64,000 nt of DNA from Rhodopseudomonas sp. P2A-2r (GCF_026015985.1 NZ_CP110389.1:1520001-1584000); one strand, 5' to 3'. Positions 1 to 9,968 are shown, counted from the first letter of the stretch. The notes: generated by a model not told the origin, from the letters alone. Translations and numbers: made by a program.

Positions 1-3000
1 GTTCAAGGTAATCGTGCCGTTCGGAGCGGTCAGCGTGCCGTCGACCGCGAGCGAGGTGCCGAACAAATTGATTGACTGGCCGGCATCCACACTGACCGCC
101 GCGCCTGCATGAATATCGACCGCACCGTTCGCTGCGAGCCCGACATCGTAACCCAGGGTGGAGCGCAGCGTCACGCCGGCGCCGCCACGCTGGATCAGCC
201 GGCTGTTGACGGCGTCTTCCGTCCATAGCGGCGGCGTCCACACGCTCAGCGCCTGCGCAAGATCCGCGCCAGTGGCAGTGGTGAAGGCGGTGTCCGTGAA
301 ACGGTAGACCGGCATCGTGACGTCGAGCCTGACGCCGCTGGCCACGACGATGCCGAGACCGCCATTGATGTCATAGCTGGAGAAACCAGACTGGATCAGC
401 GAGGGATCGATCGTTGTGGTCGGTCCGACGGCCACCGCCGAACTGAAGCTCGTCCCGACTGCAAGGCGTGTCCCGGACGCGATTGTGAAGTTCACCGGCG
501 ACAGATTACCCGCCGTGATCGTAATGGTCTTGTCCGAGATCGGCAGGCCGTTCGGGAATACATTGCCCGGCACGACATAGGACGATGGGAACGCGCGGTC
601 GTTAATCCTGGTTATGACGGTCCCGGCCGGAATGACAGGCAGTACCCCGTTTGGCCCAACCCCGTACTGTCCGCGGTCGGTATCGATTTGATACCCGATG
701 CTGCCGACCCGGGGGCGCGGCGGTATCCAATCGGCGGCGAGCGTCACGTTACTGATCAGCGTGTTAGTCGTCCCGATCGCCTCACCGGGCAACGCAATCT
801 TGCTGACGTAACTGTAGTCAACCGGTAACACGCTGCCCGCGCTAACCTCATAATCCTGCAGCAGGACGAGATCGGTCGGCGCCTTCTCGCCAGCACCAAG
901 CACACCGTCCGTGGCAAGAAGTTTGCCGCCGATCCCGATAGCGGTGCCGGATTCGACCCTGATCGTGCCGCCGCCATTGACGCCGTAACCTCTGATATTG
1001 CCGTCGAGCTTGAGGACGCTGGCCTTATCTTCGGCAATCAGGGTGACATCACCACCCTTGCCGCCTTTGGTCTTGCCATTGGCGAGGATGGCGCCCCCGA
1101 TGAGACGTCGATGGTGCTGCCGGTCTTGAGCAGGACGTCACGGCTCGATTTCAAGCTCACCGATCCGCCATTCAAATAGGCCAGCTTGGCGCTATCGGCC
1201 GGATTCAACGGCGCATTCACCCAGACGCCGCGCAGATCGAGCGTGACGCCTTCACGCAAAGTGATCGACGCCCCCGCTCTTCAGCAGCAGTTGCGCGGCG
1301 CCGCGATCGCCGCCGCCCTTGAAGTAATTGTCCACGGTGAGCGAACCGCCACGTGCGGTCACATCGGCCTTGATATCGACCACAGCCGCATTGAGAGTGA
1401 TCCTGCCGCCATCGGCCAGGGTCAAAGGGCGTTCGATCGCGATCGTGTCGGTGGTGCCGATGTCGAGCCCGCCGAGATGCAGCGCATTGATGTAGCCGGC
1501 GTCGAACCGGGCGGTGCCGGTGCGCGCTGACGGCAACGCATCGGTTGCGGAGAGGCCCGCGGCGATGAAGGCGACGTCGCCGAAGCGGACGTCCGAATCG
1601 TACAGGCCGCTGCCGCTGACTGCACCGTCATAACGGCCCAATCCAAGCGTGCCCTGCAACGGCGCGGCATTCTGCACCTGCTTGTAGCCGTCAGAGAGGC
1701 CCGCGGCGCGCGCGCTCGACTGGCGTGCGCCCTTGACGACATCGGCAATGATCTCGGCCTCGAACACCGGTGTCGGCGACGACAAATTAAGACGACCGGC
1801 GTCACGGCCGACGGTGTAGCCCGCCTCCCAGCGTCGCGACGTGTTGCGATCGAAGATGCTGCTCCAGACCTCGGTGAGCTGTTCGGAAACCTTGCCCTGG
1901 ATGTTGTGCGTACGCACGAAGCCGCCCCCGCGGCGATGAACTTCATGTCGGCCGGCGCATTGTCGAAGCTGTAGAGCCGACCATCGGTGCCGATCAGCTT
2001 GGTCGAATAGATCCAGCCGCCGTCATAGCTGACCGAGCCGCCGGAGATATCGAAGCGCGCGCCCTGCTGCGCGACCACCTCGGGCGCTGCCAGCGTGACG
2101 GTGCCGCCGAGGGCCGCCCATTCGCCGATGGTGTGGGTGGTGTTGGCGAGATAACCGCCGACTTCGAGCAGTCCACCCTTGGTATAGTAGCGCTCGCCGA
2201 CATAGCCGCCGGTGCCTGCGCCGACGAGAACCAGATCGCGAATGTCGATCCAGACATTTTTGTTGAGCAGGGCCCCGCCGTCGCGATTGACCGGCGAGTC
2301 GCGCAATTCGTTGCCCTGGACGTTGACCAACACCTGATTGGCCGACATCGGCAGCACCGCGCCGCGCACGCCGGAGACGTCGACCGTCGCGCCGCTCGCG
2401 GCAAACACGCGCCGGCCGGCGCTGACTGCGATCTGGCCGCCCTGGGCCGCGGTATAGGACCCGTTCTGCAGATCGACCAGGCCGCCCGTGACGATCTCGA
2501 CCCGCGACTGGTCGCGGCGATCGGCCAGCAGCGACAGATTGTCGAACTCTGCGGAGGCCAGCGGATTGATCCCCGAGACCGCAAGCGCCTCGCGCTGCGC
2601 ATTGAGCGCGGCGTCCGTGGACTCCAGCTCGGGCAGCACCGCACTGATGCCGGAGCCGGCGAGCGTAACGCTGCCGGCGGCGTCGCTGGCCTTGTTGAGG
2701 AGATGGATGGTGCCGCGCTGATTGACCGAGGAGGTCGCGATCAGCACGCCTTCCTGCCGCAGCGTACGGCCGGCCAACGTGATGTCGCCCTGTTGCGACA
2801 ACACGAAGCCGGTATTGACGACACGGCCGGCTGCGCTGCCACTGAGGATCACCGGCGCGATTTCGCTGCCATTGGTGGTGGAGAACTTGTTGTCATCGGT
2901 GCCATAGCCACGGCGCAGGATGAAATTGTCGCCCGCCGCCAGAATCGTCTGGCCCTTCGGCGTGGCGATGCTGCCGGCATTCTCCACCTGCGAGCCGATC

Positions 3001-3872
3001 ATCAGCACGAAGCCGCCGCCCGACGTCACCGACGACGGCGCGCGGGTGGCGATCGATGCGCCAGCCTCGACCACGACCTTGCCGCCCGCCGCGGTGAAGC
3101 TCGGATTGTAGGTCGCACCGGTCCGCGTCGAATAGATGCCGTTGTCGCGGAACTGGGCGTCCGTAATGCCGGCGGTCGAGGCGATCAATGAGCCGACATT
3201 GATCTGGCTGTTGCCGCCGAAGATGATGCCGCTCTGATTGATCACATAGACCTGGCCGTCGGCCTTGATATTGCCGAGGATCTGGCTCGGGCCGGTCGAT
3301 GCATCGACGCGGTTGAGCGCCACCCAGCCGGCATTGCCCTGCTGGTCGAACGTCAGCGTGGTGCGGGCGCCGACATTGAAGCTCTGCCAGTTCAGGATCG
3401 CCTGCTGCGCGGTCTGCCTGATATTGACCTCGGTCTGCCCCTTGCCGTCGCTGCCCTGGGTCGGGGCATTGGCGCCCGACCAGGTCGCGGGATTGTTCGG
3501 CAACAGACCGCCGGCGCCGAGCCCGTTCGGCACCGCGGCGGGCGCGGTCATCGAGGTCTGCCGCGCGGCTGCGGCAGCCCGCGCCGCGGCCTGGACGCCT
3601 TGCATGTCCTGTACAGCGCGCGCCGCGCGTGCCAGCGAATCCTGGGTTTGCTTTGCCGCCGCTGCCGCCTGCTGGGCCGCATAGGCTGCAGCATCCGACG
3701 CGAAGTTCGGCGCCGAGACGCTGGCGCCGCTTCCGCCATTGAGGGCTTTGGCATGAACGGTTTGCGGCGCAACCGATGTCAAAGCGACAGCGCTGACACC
3801 CGCCAGAAGCACCATACGGTGGGCCGAGCCACTTACAGAAACCAAAGAAGCCGGGACAACGCGACGATTCAT
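1..3872 (-). CDS. Giant filamentous-haemagglutinin-like exoprotein, module 1 (3' end outside window)
   Basis: Predicted secreted adhesin-like beta-helix protein of the FHA/TPS-domain family (DUF3739-type architecture by analogy with the paralogues at 34853 and 50589). The ATG at 3872 follows a GAAGGA ribosome site and gives a signal peptide, then an Ala/Gln-rich stretch (about residues 45-110), then the TPS (haemagglutination activity) domain with NQSGIIFGG and INVGSLIAST near residue 210. The rest is short Gly/Asn/Val/Leu beta-strand repeats. The frame breaks three times, each at a five-base C run on the + strand (1925-1929, 1271-1275, 1094-1098). Joining the frames restores continuous similarity to the 50589 protein, and the last frame is still open at base 1. 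At least 1290 residues are present. It is last in a minus-strand unit after STN, sigma and FecR genes, suggesting it is their target. No TpsB transporter gene is visible. Family call is firm; export route is inferred. Confidence 0.88.
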
Positions 3873-3902
3873 CGGAGAATTCCTTCGGGCAACAGCAGAC
3901 CT

Positions 3903-3935
3903 CCGAGTGGCCGCGAACATTCGCGGCCGCCTCGG
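3903..3935 (-). promoter_or_regulatory. Stable hairpin in the leader between fecR1 and FHA1
   Basis: A 9-bp perfect inverted repeat (GGCCGCGAA / TTCGCGGCC) with a 2-nt loop is flanked by a second pairing block (CCGAG / CTCGG). It lies 31 nt upstream of the FHA1 ATG. No U-tract follows, so an intrinsic terminator is not well supported. It could be an RNA leader structure or processing site separating the FecR and FHA coding parts. The structure is seen; the function is inferred. Confidence 0.55.
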
Positions 3936-4021
3936 AAGATCCCTTTCAATTGCAGGACGAAATCTCGGGCGGCGTTGAGCCACGATCCGAAAATTTTTTA
4001 ATCTTTTTTGCCCGATCCGGC

Positions 4022-5029
4022 TCAGCTCAAGATGACAAGCCCGCCTGGGAGATGCCGGATATGCGCATCGACCGCCTGCTGCAATTGCAGCAAAATCTCG
4101 TCCATTTCTCCGATCCGGAAGCGACCATTGATCTGCTTCTGGGCCAGCGTCGCGCTCATCAGAACAATCCGACCGGCGCGGTACCGGTTGATTTCGTCGA
4201 CGACCTCGGCGATCGGAGTGTTCCGGAACTCGACGATCCCACGTTGCCAGTTCGACTCCGCGATCGGATCGACCGTCGCAATCCCGCTGATCCCGGCCGC
4301 TGTGTACCGGACGCGTTGCCCCCTGCGCAGTTCGGCAATAGTGTTCCCCTGCTCGACGTGAACGCGGCCATCAAAACACGTCACTGTGACAGGTGAGCGA
4401 TCCCCTTCCGTCGCATAGCGAACATCGAAACGCCCCGCCTCGGTAAACGCTTTGCCGCCGGCCGCCAGTACCGCAAGGACCCGCGTTCCGCGCTGTGTCG
4501 TCTCGAACGCCGCCTCTCCCGCGATTAATTCGATCCGCTCCTCGGTGGCGGTCGGCGGGCGGATAGCGAGACTGGTCTGAGTATTCAGGTTGATCGCGAT
4601 ATCGCCTGCGAAATTGACGTTGCGCTGCTCGCCCGTGGCGGTGCGGAAATCGGCGTTCAGTTGCGACAGAGACGGCCACAGTCCGAGCGGAGGATTGACT
4701 ATTCCATAGGTCGCCACAGCCGCGACCGTCGCCGCCCCGCCCAGGACGATACGGCGGCTCACGGACCTGCGCCGTTGTCCGAACGCATCGAGCGCCGTCG
4801 CGTAATCGACCCTGGGATCATTGAGGACTTTCCGGGCGGCGCCGATCTCGCGCCAGACCAGATTCGCAGCGACGAATGCGGCTTCATGCGCCGGATCTTG
4901 CGCCCGCCAGCGCCTCGCAGCCTCGATATCCCCCTCCGTCGCGTCTCCGGAGGCAAGCTTCTGCGCCCACGAGACGGCTTCGCTCTCCACACGGCTCAGA
5001 CCGGTCCCGCGAGGATTGTCCTTTGTCAT
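4022..5029 (-). CDS. FecR-family anti-sigma factor, module 1
   Basis: Transmembrane sigma regulator of 335 residues. The N-terminal ~85 residues form the cytoplasmic anti-sigma part (DUF4880-like, W-A-x-K-L-A-S-G-D then a RRWRAQDP stretch). A single membrane segment follows at about residues 93-112. The signature PPLGLWPSL comes next, then the periplasmic FecR domain (TATGEQRNV, IELIAGEAAFE, CFDGRVHV) and a C-terminal STN-like/DUF4974 part (EFRNTPIAEVVDEINRY). In the FecIR paradigm it holds the ECF sigma encoded just upstream inactive until a periplasmic signal arrives. A 97-nt gap separates it from the sigma gene. The same PPLxLWPSL signature occurs in the FecR proteins at 33690 and 49396, so the three are paralogues. 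Confidence 0.9.
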   Translation of the reverse strand: MTKDNPRGTGLSRVESEAVSWAQKLASGDATEGDIEAARRWRAQDPAHEAAFVAANLVWREIGAARKVLNDPRVDYATALDAFGQRRRSVSRRIVLGGAATVAAVATYGIVNPPLGLWPSLSQLNADFRTATGEQRNVNFAGDIAINLNTQTSLAIRPPTATEERIELIAGEAAFETTQRGTRVLAVLAAGGKAFTEAGRFDVRYATEGDRSPVTVTCFDGRVHVEQGNTIAELRRGQRVRYTAAGISGIATVDPIAESNWQRGIVEFRNTPIAEVVDEINRYRAGRIVLMSATLAQKQINGRFRIGEMDEILLQLQQAVDAHIRHLPGGLVILS

Positions 5030-5126
5030 TTTGATCCACGGCCCCAGGCGACATCGCCGGGACGCTGCCCGGCCATTTCACGCATTTCTAATATCAAGAC
5101 GTTTCTCGGCCAGCGCGAAAGCAACT

Positions 5127-5639
5127 TTATTCTTTCAATTCTTTACGCCGGGCCATGCAATGCATGTGGGCCAACATGATCTCCCGGGCAACAGAGCGCC
5201 GCGAGATGCCGAGGCGGTCCGCGATTTCCTGGCGGGGAATATCGCCGAACCGGGCAGCGAGAAAGATGGTACGTCGGCGTTCTGGAAGCTCCGCGATGAT
5301 CTCCCGGAACGCATCCAGATCCGACTGCGCCAGCAGAATCTCTTCCGCCGTTGCCTTCCCGTCCGGCACATCCATGGCGGCATCGATCTCGACGGCGTGA
5401 CGATGACGCCGTTCCCGACGTCGACGATCTTCCGCGACGTTCAGCACAACGCGGTACAGGTAACTGTCGGGGTTATGGACAGAACTTGCAGCATCGGCGC
5501 CGGCAAGGCGCAACCAAGCATCCTGCATGGCGTCGCCAGCGAGATCGAACGAACCAAGACGCTTTGCGACGCGGGCTTTCAGGTTGTCGTAACGTTCGAC
5601 GAACAGGGAGCGGATCGCAACCAGCGGGTTGTCATTCAT
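5127..5639 (-). CDS. ECF (FecI-type) RNA polymerase sigma factor, module 1
   Basis: A 170-residue sigma-70 family protein with region 2 at about residues 10-75 (KRLGSFDLAGDAMQDAWLRL, then NPDSYLYRVVLNVAEDRRRR) and region 4 at about 115-165 (LPERRRTIFLAARFGD, then an RQEIADRLGISRRSVARE helix-turn-helix). Length and motifs are usual for FecI-like sigma factors. Its start overlaps the end of the STN gene by 8 bp, indicating translational coupling, and the FecR gene follows. It probably directs transcription of the FHA gene downstream. No confident ECF promoter motif could be picked out by eye, so the target is inferred from gene order. Confidence 0.92.
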   Translation of the reverse strand: MNDNPLVAIRSLFVERYDNLKARVAKRLGSFDLAGDAMQDAWLRLAGADAASSVHNPDSYLYRVVLNVAEDRRRRERRHRHAVEIDAAMDVPDGKATAEEILLAQSDLDAFREIIAELPERRRTIFLAARFGDIPRQEIADRLGISRRSVAREIMLAHMHCMARRKELKE

Positions 5640-6420
5640 CGCGGCACACCACCGGGCCCTGAGTGTGCGTCAGCCCTTGCACAAGCAGACACTCCCCGGG
5701 TACTTCAGGCGAGATCAGTATACGGACGGGCTGAGTGAAACCGGCAGGCGGTGGCTCGCTGAACCTGACGCCGCGCAGTGCCGCATCCATCTGCTGGTCC
5801 GCGTCCGCGGAGCCGACCGTACCGACCCGTTGAATCTGTGCAATCTCGCCGGCCTGCGAAATCCCGAGGGCAACGATAATCCGATAATGTCCGGGACGGG
5901 CGCCATCCACCCGGCAGAGCGTGTCGAGCAAGCCCTGCTGGACGAGGCCATAGTAACGTCGATGCGCTGCGGGCAAGATGCGTTCGTTCTCTGGACCAGG
6001 CCCCGCTGGCGATATCGTGACCACAAACCTCCGCTCCGAAACAAACCGCGCGGAGAGACCCGTACCGATCAAGAGCCTTTCCAGCCCCTCCGCCGGAGTC
6101 ATCATCCCATGCACGTTGTTCGAGAACCGTCCGGTCGCGAGGCTCGCATCATAGAGCGCCTCGCTGCCAGTCGCGTCGCCGTAACGGCTAATGGCCGAGA
6201 TGAGCGGCTGGGCGGGAATGGAAAAGGCGACCCTGGCGTCGCCCGCGCGTTCCGCTGCTTCGGACACACCAACAAGTCCCATCAGCAACGCACCGAACAT
6301 CCACGCTATCGGGCCACACAAACGTCGACGCCGACAGACCTTTTCACGTTGCAAGATGAGTTCAAATCGCTGAAGCGACAGCCTTGTCCAATCCAAAGCA
6401 GAAGCAGCTTCGAGATGCAC
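5632..6420 (-). CDS. STN-domain periplasmic protein with TonB-C-like C-terminus, module 1
   Basis: A 262-residue protein with an N-terminal signal/anchor helix (WMFGALLMGLVGVSEA, about residues 40-55). An STN (secretin/TonB short N-terminal) domain follows at about 65-135 (FSIPAQPLISAISRYGDATG, TPAEGLERLLIGTGL). The C-terminal part at about 155-250 (LLDTLCRV, RPGHYRIIVALGI, PPPAGFTQPV) looks like a TonB C-terminal domain. There is no TonB-dependent receptor barrel. In classical cell-surface signalling the STN domain belongs to an outer-membrane receptor and touches FecR; here it stands alone, as in the VreA protein of the PUMA3 system. First gene of the unit STN-sigma-FecR-FHA. Domain calls are from motif reading; the signalling role is inferred. 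Confidence 0.82.
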   Translation of the reverse strand: MHLEAASALDWTRLSLQRFELILQREKVCRRRRLCGPIAWMFGALLMGLVGVSEAAERAGDARVAFSIPAQPLISAISRYGDATGSEALYDASLATGRFSNNVHGMMTPAEGLERLLIGTGLSARFVSERRFVVTISPAGPGPENERILPAAHRRYYGLVQQGLLDTLCRVDGARPGHYRIIVALGISQAGEIAQIQRVGTVGSADADQQMDAALRGVRFSEPPPAGFTQPVRILISPEVPGECLLVQGLTHTQGPVVCRDE

Positions 6421-6900
6421 TCGGCAACCTATCCGCTGGCAGTCAATTTACTCCGCGTCGAAGCTCGTCGCGCTGGCTGGTCACGATGCAACGCATATTA
6501 GTCGAAGATTACGGTTTTAAGACAAAGCCAAAACGATGGGCGCCTTTAAGAAGAATGGCCGAATTGGCCGGGCAGCGTCAGTCTCCGCCCTGTCCGGCCA
6601 TCCGGTGAGTGGCCCCAATACAGGGTGCGCGGTCGGCGGAATTGGGCACCGGCGCGAACGCCGCCGGCACGCTAATCGCGAGGGACACAGTCAGATTCCT
6701 GCTGGAAATCTTGGCCACCCGTCGGCCGACACACCGCCCCGCCACAAGGCGCGCCGGCACTCTAAAAGAGGCTAAGATCGAAATTATGCATTTGTATTAA
6801 TGACATAGGTGTTCGCAGTTTTATTCGGAGCGGCGCACCATTCGGGATGAAACTGCGAACACTTATCTCGTTGAAATTGTTGTATAATTATCGTATTTAG
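6421..6900. other. Non-coding divergent intergenic region
   Basis: 480 bp between the minus-strand module 1 operon and the plus-strand orphan STN gene. No convincing gene is seen. It should carry the divergent promoters for both. It contains the inverted repeat at 6809-6862, and an AT-rich TATAAT-like stretch around 6885-6895 lies just before the start of the orphan gene. Confidence 0.5.
6809..6862. repeat. 13-bp perfect inverted repeat with 28-bp spacer
   Basis: GTGTTCGCAGTTT at 6809-6821 is matched by its exact reverse complement at 6850-6862. It lies 39 bp upstream of the orphan STN gene. The spacer is too long for a terminator loop. It could be a paired operator or a recombination site. 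Nothing else in the window was found to share the arm sequence. Confidence 0.6.
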
Positions 6901-7253
6901 TTGACTGAGCCGCGCTACGGGCGTCCGTGTCGTTGGCTCTATCGCCGCGCCGTTCGTGCGGTTCTGGTCTGCTTGGTGACGTTTTCTGTGTCACCTGGCG
7001 AGCGCCGTGCTGCGACGACGGGCAGGATACGGTTGGATATTCCGGCGCAGCCGCTTGCGGAGGCGCTGGTGGCTTTAAGTGCGACGACGGGAATCGAGAT
7101 ATTCTCTATGACGGCGCGTTGTCGGTCGACCGACGGTCGCATGCCGTGACGGGGGATCTGGCGCCGCTCGACGGGTTGCGACTACTGCTGCGGGGAACGG
7201 GCTATGTCGCGCAGGCTTCCGACGATGCGTGTCGGAGTGGCCGGCCCCCGTGA
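6901..7253 (+). CDS. Orphan short STN-domain protein (frameshifted)
   Basis: The first frame gives a hydrophobic leader (RAVLVCLVTFSVSP) and the opening of an STN domain (IRLDIPAQPLAEALVALSAT). The frame is lost near 7105, and the next frame supplies the rest (ILYDGALSVDRR, APLDGLRLLLRGTGYVAQ). One added base gives a ~118-residue secreted STN protein. Unlike the three module proteins it has no TonB-C-like part and no sigma or FecR partner. The start may be the TTG at 6901. It sits between module 1 and the type I secretion genes. It could be a real stand-alone signalling domain or the relic of a fourth module. Confidence 0.6.
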
Positions 7254-7342
7254 GACGCAGGCTCATCCATCCAGAGGATTAGCGAGACAGCGATCGGTGA
7301 GACGTCGCAAATGTACTGGCGAACATCTCTTCGCCTGTACAT

Positions 7343-7504
7343 CTAACTCTCGATATAGACGGGCAGCCGTAGCTCGGCAGCCCGCTCCTTTCGTGCCTGT
7401 TTCTGAAGCTCATGTTCTCGCTTCTCGAACGCAGCCATCTCGTCTCGCACCGATGCCATGAAGCGTTCGCGTGTGGTGCGCGTGGAGCTCTTGATTTCCG
7501 TCAT
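7343..7504 (-). CDS. Small charged coiled-coil protein, 53 aa, unknown
   Basis: A complete 53-residue frame (ATG at 7504, TAG at 7343-7345) running MTEIKSSTRT to LPVYIES. The centre is rich in Glu, Lys, Arg and Gln (FEKREHELQKQARKE) and should be helical, possibly a coiled coil. No family recognised. It lies alone in the 580-bp gap between the orphan STN gene and the ABC exporter, on the opposite strand. Ribosome site weak (GGGAACTGCC). The protein-like composition argues for a real gene, but conservation is untested. Confidence 0.4.
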   Translation of the reverse strand: MTEIKSSTRTTRERFMASVRDEMAAFEKREHELQKQARKERAAELRLPVYIES

Positions 7505-7832
7505 GGCAGTTCCCGTTAAGCGTCATCTGGGTGACGTGCGATCATATCCTTTTTCTGATGTAATAAAAGCTTCATACTGTCGTCGCGCGTGAGAGGTTGC
7601 TTCAGAAGGCCCGAGTACGATCCGAATTCGACGCCTTGGAATGAAACTTTCTCGATAGTTGCACTTTCGTGAGGCAGGACGTGCGGCTTTGCTCCGCGCC
7701 AAGCCGCATGACGTACGGCGCTCGTCTAACCCGCAAGAATTAATTAGAAATAAAGTGATTGAACGCCGGCGGCGCCAAGGTACCTTCAACTCAAGGGTGT
7801 ATTGCAATTCTTATCCTATGGGCCGGACGCGA

Positions 7833-9968
7833 ATGTCTGAGAGCGCCAACGATAACAGTGCTTCCGGTCTCGCTTGTTTGGTTTTATTGCTCCGATTCAA
7901 CGGCGTGGCGGCGGAGCCTGAGCAGATCAGGCATCAGCTCGGCGGCGCAGCCGTCGATGCGCAGGAAATGGTGCGCTGTGCCAGGACTTTAGGGCTGAAA
8001 GCGCGCATCGTATCGAAGGACTGGACGCGCCTGCTTGCCACATCGCTGCCGGCCATCGCGGCGTGCAACGACGGTAGTTTTCTGGTTCTCGGCAAGGTCG
8101 CCGACAACAAGGCATTGGTGCAGAACCCCGTCAACGGTCGCCCGCAACTGATGGACCGGGCGGAGTTCGAGGCCATCTGGGCAGGCCAGCTTGTCGTGAT
8201 GACGCGCCGGGCCTCGCTGACAGAGCTCGCGCGGCGCTTCGATATCACCTGGTTTCTGCAGGCGATGCACAAGTATCGCGGGTTGCTCGCCGAAGTGCTA
8301 GTGGCGTCGTTCTTTCTGCAGATCTTCGCTTTGATCACGCCACTGTTCTTCCAGGTGGTGATTGACAAGGTGCTGGTGCATCGGGGATTAACGACACTCG
8401 ATGTGCTGGTCACCGGATTGATCGCAGTGTCGATCTTCGAGACGGTGCTCGCTGCGCTCCGCACCCATGTATTTTCCCACACCACCAACCGCATCGATGT
8501 CGAGCTCGGGGCCCGGCTATTTCGCCACCTCATTGCGCTGCCGATTGCCTATTTCGGCGCGAGGCGGGCTGGCGACTCGGTGGCGCGGGTGCGCGAGCTG
8601 GAGAATATCCGTAATTTCCTCACGGGGTCGGCGCTGACGCTGGTGATCGACCTGCTGTTCACCTTCGTTTTCCTCGGCGTGATGTACTACTACTCGCCGA
8701 CCCTGACCTGGATCGTGATCGGCTCGTTCCCGTTCTACATCGCGATCTCCGCGGGCGTGACGCCGCTGTTCAAGCAGCGGCTCGACGAGAAGTTCAACCG
8801 CGGCGCCGAGAACCAGGCGTTTCTGGTCGAGAGCGTCAACGGCGTCGAGACGCTGAAAGCCATGGCGGTCGAGCCGCAGATGCAGCGGCGCTGGGAAGAG
8901 CAGCTCGCGGGCTATGTGGCGGCAAGCTTCCGCGTACTGTCGCTCGGGAACTGGGCTAGCCAAAGCGTGCAGCTGGTCAGCAAGATCGTCACGGCATTGA
9001 CATTGTATTTCGGCGCACTGCTGGTGATCGACGGCGGCCTCACTGTGGGTGAACTGGTCGCCTTCAACATGCTGGCCGGCCGGGTGGCGCAGCCGGTGCT
9101 GCGGTTGGCGCAGCTGTGGCAGGATTTTCATCAGGCGCGGCTGTCGATCGCGCGGCTCGGTGACATTCTCAATACCGCGCCGGAGCCTGCCTATACGCCC
9201 GGTCGCGCCACGCCGCCGCCGATCAAGGGCGCTATCGCCTTCGATCACGTGGATTTTCGCTATCGGCTCGACGGCCCGCAGGTGCTGCACGATGTCTGCA
9301 TCGACGTTCCGGCCGGGCAGGTGGTCGGCATTGTCGGCGCTTCCGGCTCCGGCAAGTCGACTTTGGCAAAACTGGTGCAGCGGCTCTATGTGCCCGAGGT
9401 TGGCCGCATTCTGATCGACGGTGTCGATCTGGCCATGGTCGACGTCGCCTGGCTGCGCCGGCAGGTCGGCGTGGTGCTGCAGGAAAACGTGCTGTTCAAC
9501 CGGACGGTCCGCGACAACATCGCGCTGGCCGATCCGGCGATGGCGATGGAGCGCGTCGTCCACGCGGCAAAGCTCGCCGGTGCCCATGACTTCATCCTGG
9601 AACTGCCGGAGGGTTACGACACCATGGTCGGCGAGCGCGGCGCCAGCCTGTCGGGCGGCCAGCGTCAGCGCATCGCCATCGCCCGGGCTTTGGTCGGCGA
9701 TCCCCGCATCCTGATCTTCGACGAGGCCACCTCCGCACTCGATTACGAGAGCGAGCGGGTGATCCAGGACAATATGCGCAGCATCGTGCGGGGCCGGACC
9801 GTTCTGATCATCGCGCATCGCCTGTCCACCGTGCGTCATGCCGATCGCATCCTGACGCTGGAACGCGGCCGGCTGGTCGAGGACGGCAATCACGACGAGC
9901 TTATCCGCCAGGGCGGGCGCTACGCCAATCTGCATCGCATTCAGGCGGGGCTCCATGAAGTGGTTTGA
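7833..9968 (+). CDS. Type I secretion ABC transporter (HlyB-type, degenerate C39 domain)
   Basis: A 711-residue exporter in three parts. (1) An N-terminal C39-like domain (about residues 8-130) in which the position of the catalytic Cys reads SASGLACL, so the nucleophile is absent, as in HlyB; such domains bind RTX substrates without cleaving them. (2) A six-helix transmembrane domain (about 150-430). (3) An ATPase domain with Walker A GASGSGKST near 502, signature LSGGQRQRIAIA near 605, Walker B ILIFDEATS near 625 and the switch His in IIAHRLS. The start MSESANDN fits the HlyB length; the open frame extends further upstream without a better ribosome site. With the HlyD gene 23 bp downstream it forms the inner-membrane part of a type I secretion system, probably for the RTX protein at 12755. 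No TolC gene is in the window. Confidence 0.93.
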   Translation: MSESANDNSASGLACLVLLLRFNGVAAEPEQIRHQLGGAAVDAQEMVRCARTLGLKARIVSKDWTRLLATSLPAIAACNDGSFLVLGKVADNKALVQNPVNGRPQLMDRAEFEAIWAGQLVVMTRRASLTELARRFDITWFLQAMHKYRGLLAEVLVASFFLQIFALITPLFFQVVIDKVLVHRGLTTLDVLVTGLIAVSIFETVLAALRTHVFSHTTNRIDVELGARLFRHLIALPIAYFGARRAGDSVARVRELENIRNFLTGSALTLVIDLLFTFVFLGVMYYYSPTLTWIVIGSFPFYIAISAGVTPLFKQRLDEKFNRGAENQAFLVESVNGVETLKAMAVEPQMQRRWEEQLAGYVAASFRVLSLGNWASQSVQLVSKIVTALTLYFGALLVIDGGLTVGELVAFNMLAGRVAQPVLRLAQLWQDFHQARLSIARLGDILNTAPEPAYTPGRATPPPIKGAIAFDHVDFRYRLDGPQVLHDVCIDVPAGQVVGIVGASGSGKSTLAKLVQRLYVPEVGRILIDGVDLAMVDVAWLRRQVGVVLQENVLFNRTVRDNIALADPAMAMERVVHAAKLAGAHDFILELPEGYDTMVGERGASLSGGQRQRIAIARALVGDPRILIFDEATSALDYESERVIQDNMRSIVRGRTVLIIAHRLSTVRHADRILTLERGRLVEDGNHDELIRQGGRYANLHRIQAGLHEVV

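Noticed and set aside
1094..1929. Phase-variable G tracts controlling FHA1
   Set aside because: Tracts are only five bases, the same kind of break occurs in housekeeping-type nosX, and at least two intact six-G runs exist elsewhere (41885-41890, 32738-32743). Sequence error is the simpler reading.
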